Source: Verrucomicrobiota bacterium
GTDB lineage: Bacteria > Verrucomicrobiota > Verrucomicrobiia > Limisphaerales > JACRJZ01
Length of the DNA stretch: 12,086 nucleotides
NCBI GenBank assembly: GCA_022711695.1
Contig: JAKLEJ010000064.1
Coordinates: forward strand, 1 to 12,086
Direction: 5' to 3'
This document shows, one piece after another, positions 7,344 to 12,086 of this stretch. Both the position numbers and the translations under genes were made by a program. Every line of letters starts with the position of its first letter. The first letter of the stretch is position 1. Under the pieces are notes generated by a model that was not told the origin of the DNA, did not search any database, and saw nothing but the letters and a program-made list of their open reading frames with translations.

Positions 7344-8307
7344 CGGGCCGGAATCTTCGCGACACGCCGACCCGGCGGGTCCTGGGGCGGCGGCCTCTCG
7401 TTTGGGTGGCCGGAACGGGCAGAGAATGGGTTGTGCCCCATCCTTGTGGATCAATGTCCCGAAGCGCGTTGGTGGCCGCGTAGCGGACGGACAGAAACGG
7501 GTCATCGAGAGCGACGAGCAGCGCCGGAATGGCAGGCCGGGCCTCCGCCTTGAACCGAATCAGGGAGCGTATGGCTCGATGCCGCACCTCTGGCGCGGCG
7601 TTGGTCAGGCTGCGGGCCAGCGCCGGGACGCTTTGTTCCGGAGCCAATCGCAAGCCGCCGATCAGACCGACGGCTGTCCGAGCCACGGCCGTGTCCGGGT
7701 CATCGACACATTGAATAATGTGCGGCAGGGCGGGAAGCGCCTCTGCCCCCATGGTCCACATGGACGACAGACATTCGGCTCGAAGGCGGCTCTGGCGGTT
7801 GGTCACCACCGCCAGCAGAGGCCCAAGACCCTGCCTCCCAATTCCTGCGAGCGCGAAAGCCGCCCGACACGTCAGCTCCTTGTTGGTGGTGTTGTTCAGA
7901 AGGACAGCCAGGCGCGGCACAGCCGGCGAGGCCATCGAACCCAGAATCTCGAAGGCCTTGATCGAGCCCATGGCGCGCAGCTCGGAGCGATCCACCGACA
8001 GCCACTCGGGAACCACCGCGTCAGGAAGCTGGTCCAACACTCTGTAGAACCGGCTCTTCCAGGGAGGCGCCTCGTAGGTGAGAAAGGTCGCCAAGTAAGG
8101 CAGGGCATTGGTTCCGATCTTGCGGATGGCAAGACGGGAATCCACTCCCGGGAGGTCAGCCCAGTCCGGCTCGACCAGGATCTCAAGCCACTCGCTCAGC
8201 GAGCGGCCGTCGCAAGCGGGCTCGCGAGAGCGAAGGAACACGGCCACGAGCATCGCAGCCAGGACACTGCCAGCGAGGAGAAGCAGAGTCTTGGAGCGGG
8301 CCTTCAT
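7333..8307 (-). CDS. Membrane-anchored HEAT-repeat protein of unknown function
   Basis: The specific function is not recognised. The 324-residue protein has an N-terminal membrane anchor or uncleaved signal (basic MKARSK, hydrophobic 7-25, then R26). A DGRSLSEWLEIL motif (33-44) is often seen at the start of such anchored HEAT proteins. At least five HEAT/PBS-like helical repeats follow across about 112-288, with repeating A-x-x-A-L and DxxxxVRxxA signatures, for example APEVRHRAIRSLIRF (238-252) and DPFLSVRYAATNALRDI (269-285). The repeats should form a curved protein-binding surface outside the cytoplasm or at the membrane. The last 35 residues are basic and disordered-looking (RGRRPRTRRVGVSRRFR, 304-320) and read through the region past the opposing gene, so the 3' end may have been extended by loss of an older stop. 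No Shine-Dalgarno precedes ATG 8307. Base composition looks slightly less GC-rich than its neighbours. A 123-bp gap separates it from the upstream RluA gene. Confidence 0.75.
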   Translation of the reverse strand: MKARSKTLLLLAGSVLAAMLVAVFLRSREPACDGRSLSEWLEILVEPDWADLPGVDSRLAIRKIGTNALPYLATFLTYEAPPWKSRFYRVLDQLPDAVVPEWLSVDRSELRAMGSIKAFEILGSMASPAVPRLAVLLNNTTNKELTCRAAFALAGIGRQGLGPLLAVVTNRQSRLRAECLSSMWTMGAEALPALPHIIQCVDDPDTAVARTAVGLIGGLRLAPEQSVPALARSLTNAAPEVRHRAIRSLIRFKAEARPAIPALLVALDDPFLSVRYAATNALRDIDPQGWGTTHSLPVPATQTRGRRPRTRRVGVSRRFRPATA

Positions 8308-8430
8308 CGGGGAGCCAGGATGGCCTGCTGGGAGGAGAATTGCGAGACCAAAGGCGTCCTGCCTTGCCAGACGCGCAGCGGCGGCCGGCCCATCAAGGCC
8401 GTCCGGGAACCCTCAGAACCCAAGAGCGGA

Positions 8431-9327
8431 CTAAAGGTCCTCGGGATCTCCAGAGGCCGGGGAAGAGTCAGCGCCGTTCTCGGGCCCGCCCAGGGGAACG
8501 CCGGGCTCCGCTGTTGCCGGGCCCGGGTGCAGCGGCGCGTAGCGGCGCAGGTACTTGACCGCCACGCTCAAGTCCTTGGGCCACTCCGCCGTCAGGGTGA
8601 GCGGTTGGCCGGTGACCGGATGGGCGACTTCCACCCGTTCGGCATGCAGGGCGGCGCTGCCGATCAAAGGGCGTTCCGTCCGACCCAACTTAAGGCGGTA
8701 ATCGGGCTTGAGCCGCGACAGCAGCAGCGGCGCACCCCGGTAAAGAGCGTCGCCGACCACCGGGAACCGCGCCGAAACCAGGTGCGCCCGAACCTGGTGC
8801 GGGCGGTCGATCAAGGGATGACAGCGAAGGAGCGCGTAGCCATCGAACCGTTCGGCGACCTCGAACCGCGTCAACGATTTCTTGCCGTGGCGGCGGTCGA
8901 TCCGCACCAGGCCGGGTCGCAGCGGATTCGGGGACAAGGGGGCGTCCACCTCGAACGAGTCCAGGGCAGGCGCGCCCCGAACCAGGGCCAGATAGGTTCT
9001 GCCGTGTTTTCCGGCCCCGAACAGGTTGGCCAGATGCACCAGTACCGGCTTGCTGCGGGCCAGGAGCAGCACGCCGCTGGCTTCGAAATCGAGGCGGTGC
9101 GCGTTCCTCAGGTAGCCGAGCCCGCGCCGAACAGCCCAGGGCTTGCCCTGGGCGATGACGTCGTAAAGCAGCCCCATCAGACTGGGCCGGGCCGGATCCT
9201 GGCGGTCGGGCGAAGTCAGCAAGCCCGAAGGCTTGCTCAGGACCAGGAGATGCTCGTCCTCGAAGAGCACCGGGGCCTCCCAGAACTCCCGCGTGGCGGG
9301 CGAACTGAGCTTGATGACGGCATCCAC
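8431..9327 (-). CDS. RluA-family RNA pseudouridine synthase
   Basis: Family members isomerise specific uridines in rRNA or tRNA to pseudouridine in the cytoplasm. The catalytic motif is HRLDFEASG (residues 77-85 from the chosen start) with nucleophile D80; most relatives have Thr where this one has Ala83. LVLSKPSGLLTSP (28-40), KHGRTYLALVRG (107-118), DRPHQVRAHLV and FPVVGDALYRGAP are the other RluA signatures. The frame is open to 9492, but those codons lie over the end of the preceding gene and show no homology, so the start is placed downstream of its stop (9375). GTG 9327 gives 298 residues and a normal N-terminus (the VLFEDEHLLVL strand at about 20-30); TTG 9360 is the alternative. Neither has a clear Shine-Dalgarno. 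The C-terminal 30 residues are Pro/Gly/Glu-rich and probably disordered. It lies 47 bp downstream of the chaperone gene and may be co-transcribed. Which uridine is modified cannot be told. Confidence 0.88.
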   Translation of the reverse strand: MDAVIKLSSPATREFWEAPVLFEDEHLLVLSKPSGLLTSPDRQDPARPSLMGLLYDVIAQGKPWAVRRGLGYLRNAHRLDFEASGVLLLARSKPVLVHLANLFGAGKHGRTYLALVRGAPALDSFEVDAPLSPNPLRPGLVRIDRRHGKKSLTRFEVAERFDGYALLRCHPLIDRPHQVRAHLVSARFPVVGDALYRGAPLLLSRLKPDYRLKLGRTERPLIGSAALHAERVEVAHPVTGQPLTLTAEWPKDLSVAVKYLRRYAPLHPGPATAEPGVPLGGPENGADSSPASGDPEDL

Positions 9328-9374
9328 AAAAGTGGAAGATGGGACCGCCCCTCGGGGCAAGCCCCGGCGGCGTC

Positions 9375-11084
9375 TTACTTTGAAGCCGGCGCCTTGCCGA
9401 CAGGGGCCTTCCCAGCCGGCGCCGCCCCGCCGCCTTGTCGGGGCGCGCGGTTGATCGGCAGGTCCGCCCCGCGCTTCTGCGCTTCGAACCACATGCCGTA
9501 GGCCTCGTTCTGCCGCTGGGCGCGGACTGCGGCAGCGTATTCGGGCAGATCGGTCTTCATGCGGGTCTCGTCCAGCGGCAGCTTGCTGCGCATGTAGAGG
9601 AAATAGCCGCCGTCGATGCTGGGGATATACGGGCTGGCCTTGCCGGGCTGGAGGCTGAAGGCGACGTTCTTGAGCTGGGGCAGATACACGTTCCTGGGCA
9701 GGCCCGGGGACTCGCGGGTGGCGCGGGAGATGGGCGGGAGGGAGACCGGCTTGAGGGAAGCCTCCGTGGCCAGGGCGGTGAAGGCCTTGCCCTGGGCCAG
9801 GCCGTTCGTGAGCGTGGTTTGGAACGTCAGGGCGGCCTGCCGCACCAGCTTCTGGGCTTCGGAATAGCGATAGCGCTCCACCACCTTGTTGCTGATGCTC
9901 GCGAAGTCGGGATTGGAGCTGGGCAGACGGTCCTTGAGCGCGAACACGTAGAATCCCTCCTCTCCTTCGGCCGGCTGGAAGGAGATGGCTTCGTCCTTGT
10001 TCGTCAAGGCAAAGGCGGCCCGGGCCAGGGTCTCGGACACCTTCAGGTCGGAGGGGCCATCCACTTCGTCGAATGGCTCGGACACGCGGGCCGTCCAGCC
10101 GTTGCTGGCGGCGAACTTCTCGAACGCTTCGACCTGGTGGCTCTTTTCGTCGTAGAGACGGCTGGCGAACTCGTTGGCCTTGCGGGCGGCAAACATCATG
10201 GCCAGCTTGTTGCGCTCGCCATCCTTGATCTTCTGCAGGGCCGCCTCCTTGGAAAGCACCTTGCCGGTTTCGTCCTTGAACGAGCTGGGATCCTGCTTCA
10301 AGTACGCTTGTTCGAGGGCCATGTTCAGGTTGGTCACCTTGAGGAACTCCTTGTCGGCGTCGGCCAGGAAATTGGTGTGGTTGAAATCCACGTAACTCAC
10401 CCGGGCCCGCTCCGGCACTCGAAACAGCGCCATGTTGTTGGTGTACCAGGTCCGCAGGTCGGCGTCTTTAACCGTCACCCCGGCCAGGTAGTTGGAGACC
10501 GAGAAGAAGACTCCCTCCAGGGCGACCTCTTCGTGCTCCTCGCGATAGCCGGATTCGATCTCCCGGGGGGGCGTGAGCTTGCCGGAAAGCCCCGCCACCG
10601 CGCCCAGTTGCTGAATGGCGGCGTCGTGGCGCAGGAACCGCTCGAAGTCCGCTTCGCTGATGCCGTGCGGCTGAAGGATTTCCTTCACAAAGGCGTCCAG
10701 CGGGGTCTTGGGCCCCAGCAGGCGCGTGGCCAGCGCCCCAACCGTCTCGTCGCTCACCCGGATCTTCTCCTCCTTAACCTTGGCCAGGCGCAGGAGGCGC
10801 AGGTACGCCTGCGTCTGCACATCGAAATCCATCTGGCGCGCGCGCTCGTCGTTCTCCGGCCATTTCTGGAAGTTCAGGAAATACAGGAGGCGTGTCTCGC
10901 GGTAGGCCTGGCTCAGCTCGAGCTCTGTAATCGGCCGGCCGTTAATGGTCCCCAGCGAGTAGTTGCCACGCCCCCCCCGTCCGAACTTGGCGTCCGGAGA
11001 AAAGTAAATGACGAAACTGATCACTATGAAAAAGATAATGACCACCCAGAGCCAGGTCTGGTGCTTTCGAATTGTGCCAAACAT
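9375..11084 (-). CDS. Membrane-anchored SurA/PpiD-like periplasmic chaperone with diverged parvulin segments
   Basis: The layout resembles PpiD and SurA: a cytoplasmic N-terminus, one anchor helix (11-28, WLWVVIIFFIVISFVIYF) and a large periplasmic part, probably helping outer-membrane or secreted proteins to fold. Family features are the N-terminal chaperone segment starting at LGTINGRPITELELSQAYRE (44-63), long helices to about 165, and an extended middle with VPERARVSYVDF (223-234) as in parvulin domains. Two similar segments resemble the C-terminal half of a parvulin domain: about 350-388 (AFALTNKDEAISFQPAEG, then GFYVFALKDRLP) and about 465-505 (VAFSLQPGKASPYIPSIDG, then YFLYMRSKLPLDE). 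Neither shows a complete PPIase motif, so isomerase activity is doubtful and a pure chaperone role is likely. The tail is Gly/Ala/Pro/Lys-rich with repeated GKAP (558-569). Length 569 compares with about 620 for E. coli PpiD. A candidate promoter lies just upstream. Family call good, exact role inferred. Confidence 0.85.
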   Translation of the reverse strand: MFGTIRKHQTWLWVVIIFFIVISFVIYFSPDAKFGRGGRGNYSLGTINGRPITELELSQAYRETRLLYFLNFQKWPENDERARQMDFDVQTQAYLRLLRLAKVKEEKIRVSDETVGALATRLLGPKTPLDAFVKEILQPHGISEADFERFLRHDAAIQQLGAVAGLSGKLTPPREIESGYREEHEEVALEGVFFSVSNYLAGVTVKDADLRTWYTNNMALFRVPERARVSYVDFNHTNFLADADKEFLKVTNLNMALEQAYLKQDPSSFKDETGKVLSKEAALQKIKDGERNKLAMMFAARKANEFASRLYDEKSHQVEAFEKFAASNGWTARVSEPFDEVDGPSDLKVSETLARAAFALTNKDEAISFQPAEGEEGFYVFALKDRLPSSNPDFASISNKVVERYRYSEAQKLVRQAALTFQTTLTNGLAQGKAFTALATEASLKPVSLPPISRATRESPGLPRNVYLPQLKNVAFSLQPGKASPYIPSIDGGYFLYMRSKLPLDETRMKTDLPEYAAAVRAQRQNEAYGMWFEAQKRGADLPINRAPRQGGGAAPAGKAPVGKAPASK

Positions 11085-11106
11085 AGTTTCTCAAAAAGGA
11101 ACGCGA

Positions 11107-11136
11107 AACCTACCCGCCATTCGCCCATCGGGTCAA
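11107..11136 (-). promoter_or_regulatory. Candidate promoter of the SurA/PpiD-like gene
   Basis: On the minus strand TTGACC (11136-11131, five of six matches to -35) is followed after 18 bp by TAGGTT (11112-11107), a weak -10. Transcription would begin near 11100 and leave a leader of about 16 bases before the ATG at 11084. This leader carries a T-rich run and GAGAAACT next to the start, only a weak ribosome site. The stretch is AT-richer than the rest of the gap, which supports it. Confidence 0.4.
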
Positions 11137-11261
11137 ACGTAAAATCAGCCCCGGAAATCCCCCAGCTCCGCCCATCCGCCCCAGACGGGCCTTTCCGGTC
11201 AATCCCGGCTGCGCTCGGACGCGACCACGCGCAGGCGCGAGCCGCGACGGAAGACCCCGGT

Positions 11262-11431
11262 GCGGCGACTCTCTCTCTCGCGGCTGGCCTCGCGTCCGCC
11301 CTGCGCGCGAGCGTCGTGGAGTGCGTCCGCGCCAGCGGCGCTTTGGATCGTGAGGGGAATTTGGCCCGCCAAAAGCCATGCGCAGGCGGCGTTGAAACGG
11401 CACGCCCCACAAAGCGGCGCAGAGTCGCCGC
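11262..11431. repeat. 11-bp perfect inverted repeat flanking about 148 bp
   Basis: GCGGCGACTCT at 11262-11272 recurs as its exact reverse complement at 11421-11431. The right copy also closes a local hairpin (gcggcg 11414-11419, cgccgc 11426-11431, loop of six). The left copy runs into an alternating CT tract. Arms of this length by chance are not rare in DNA of this GC content, so this could be coincidental. It could equally be the ends of a small non-autonomous element or a long stem. No target-site duplication was found next to the arms. Confidence 0.35.
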
Positions 11432-11439
11432 GCTCGATA

Positions 11440-11484
11440 ATCTGGCGGACTTCTCCGCCCCCGCCCAACTCCAGCGCGCCAGAT
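11440..11484 (-). terminator. Nested inverted repeats just past the dehydratase stop, possible weak terminator
   Basis: Immediately downstream of the dehydratase stop codon (TGA 11486-11484) there is an 8-bp inverted repeat, ATCTGGCG (11440-11447) and CGCCAGAT (11477-11484). Overlapping it is a tighter hairpin with a 6-bp stem and 4-base loop (GGCGGA 11444-11449, TCCGCC 11454-11459). No T-run follows on the minus strand, so it is not a classic intrinsic terminator. It may stop or stabilise the transcript end. The position argues for it; the structure alone is weak evidence. Confidence 0.35.
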
Positions 11485-12086
11485 CAACGCGGGCCCGGCG
11501 CGAGGCGCGAAAGGACCTCGGCGTCATAGACGCAGCCGCCCCAGGTTCCGCCGCTCAACTGCTGCAGTTGAGCCCAGAGCCGCGTGTCTTCGGGCAGGTC
11601 GGGATGCGGGGCCAGGTCTGGCCGGGGGGCGCGCCGGGCCAGGATGGCAGCGCCTTCCTCGGGCGGGAAGCGGCGGTCCCCTTCGCCGACAAAATCCACC
11701 GAGCCCTCGAGGCGGTTCCGATCCAGGACAATGCTGATCCGGTCGCCGTCGAGCAGCTTCCCGAGGGGCCCGCCGGCCAGGGCTTCCGGGCCCACATGGC
11801 CCAGGCAGGCGCCGGTGGAAACGCCGGAAAACCGCGCATCGGTGATCAGCGCCACCCGGCGTCCGAAGGGCAGATGCTTCAATGCGGAGGTGATCTGGTA
11901 GGTTTCCTCCATGCCGGTCCCCAAGGGGCCGCAGCCGCAGAGCACCAGCACGTCGCCAGGGCCGATGCGGCCGTCTTTAAGCGCGGCCATGGCGGCGCTC
12001 TCGCGCGTAAAGACTTTGGCCCCGCCCTCGAAACGAAACACGCCGTCTGTGTCGATCGTCGCGGGATCGATGGCTGTGCTTTTGAC
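11484..12086 (-). CDS. IlvD/Edd-family sugar-acid dehydratase, YjhG/YagF (D-xylonate dehydratase) type, C-terminal part
   Basis: Enzymes of this family remove water from sugar acids or dihydroxy acids using a metal centre, often an iron-sulfur cluster; YjhG and YagF of E. coli act on D-xylonate. Only the last 200 residues are present, and the frame is open to the right edge, beginning with VKSTAIDPATIDTDGVFRFE. The full protein of this type is about 650 residues, so roughly 70 percent lies outside. Diagnostic segments are CGPLGTGMEETYQITSALKH, VALITDARFSGVSTGACLGH (its RFSG serine is the catalytic-base position in the family) and GPEALAGGPLGKLLDGD. The C-terminal DLPEDTRLWAQLQQLSGGTW followed by GGCVYDAEVL matches the YjhG/YagF branch and is not found in ordinary IlvD. 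The branch is well supported from recall of that family; the real substrate (xylonate or another sugar acid) is not proven. It would suit a plant-sugar-degrading lifestyle. Confidence 0.85.
   Translation of the reverse strand, partial: VKSTAIDPATIDTDGVFRFEGGAKVFTRESAAMAALKDGRIGPGDVLVLCGCGPLGTGMEETYQITSALKHLPFGRRVALITDARFSGVSTGACLGHVGPEALAGGPLGKLLDGDRISIVLDRNRLEGSVDFVGEGDRRFPPEEGAAILARRAPRPDLAPHPDLPEDTRLWAQLQQLSGGTWGGCVYDAEVLSRLAPGPR

Larger units (their letters stand above)
11085..11483. other. 399-bp non-coding gap with inverted repeats between the dehydratase and chaperone genes
   Basis: This is the longest gene-free stretch in the window. The promoter-proximal 50 bases next to the chaperone gene look like a normal 5' region. 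The rest (about 11140-11480) is very GC-rich. It contains short hairpins, a CT run (11269-11279) and an 11-bp inverted repeat. Open frames exist on both strands (for example 11199-11468 minus, 89 residues), but their translations are Arg/Ser/Ala-rich without any motif I recognise, as expected by chance at this GC. I find no tRNA, no other known RNA and no transposase remnant. A dispersed non-coding repeat is one possible explanation, but nothing here proves it. Confidence 0.6.

Noticed and set aside
8304..8393. A 29-codon minus-strand ORF (ATG 8393) in the gap between the RluA and HEAT genes, whose stop overlaps the HEAT start as ATGA.
   Set aside because: Too short, with no ribosome site and no recognisable motif. 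Such an overlap is easily met by chance.
9347..9358. Small inverted repeat (GCCCC/GGGGC) between the chaperone stop and the RluA start.
   Set aside because: A short self-complementary GC stretch with almost no loop. It could not form a terminator and is expected by chance at this composition.
11199..11468. An 89-codon minus-strand ORF with a cysteine pair (CGAC) in the 399-bp gap.
   Set aside because: The rest is Arg/Ser/Glu-rich low-complexity sequence crossing hairpins and a CT tract. There is no ribosome site or family motif, and several other frames are open here too.
4344..12086. Possible defence, secretion or mobile-element system in the accessory-looking stretches.
   Set aside because: Every gene over about 100 codons fits a known core or metabolic family or a HEAT scaffold. 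No nuclease, toxin, integrase, transposase or repeat array was seen.

Overview
This GC-rich (roughly two thirds G+C), densely packed chromosomal window looks like core genome from a free-living bacterium. Several traits suggest a Verrucomicrobiota-like lineage: a Tat-exported sugar isomerase/epimerase-like TIM barrel, a membrane-anchored HEAT-repeat protein, a large anchored SurA/PpiD-like protein with diverged parvulin segments, a stand-alone HPr carrying both phosphorylation sites, and few clear Shine-Dalgarno sequences. This assignment is inference; the window has no rRNA or other marker that settles it. I see no tRNA, rRNA, insertion sequence, integrase, phage gene or CRISPR array.

Layout: the left part (1-4343) is read on the minus strand in the order HPr, gatC, gatA, proC and an AI-2E family membrane protein that runs off the left edge. 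The proC stop codon directly abuts the next start codon. A divergent 89-bp gap (4344-4432) separates this block from a tight plus-strand operon, proB-mazG-TIM barrel (4433-7343), whose genes overlap by four bases at each junction (TTGA and ATGA). This operon meets a minus-strand HEAT-repeat gene tail to tail, with an 11-bp overlap. Further right on the minus strand are an RluA-type pseudouridine synthase, a SurA/PpiD-like chaperone, a 399-bp non-coding gap with inverted repeats and a candidate promoter, and the C-terminal 200 residues of a YjhG/YagF-type sugar-acid dehydratase cut by the right edge.

Functionally the window mixes proline biosynthesis (ProB and ProC in separate transcription units, with no ProA here), tRNA-dependent amidation (GatC and GatA without GatB), nucleotide-pool cleaning (MazG), sugar or sugar-acid metabolism (TIM barrel, dehydratase, HPr as a possible regulator), RNA modification (RluA family) and envelope protein folding (SurA/PpiD-like).

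I found no convincing evidence of an undescribed multi-gene system. The items most worth a second look are a MazG whose second domain has lost its acidic metal-binding motif, a TIM-barrel protein that seems to lack one expected histidine ligand, an anchored chaperone with two parvulin-like half-modules, and the structured 399-bp gap upstream of it.
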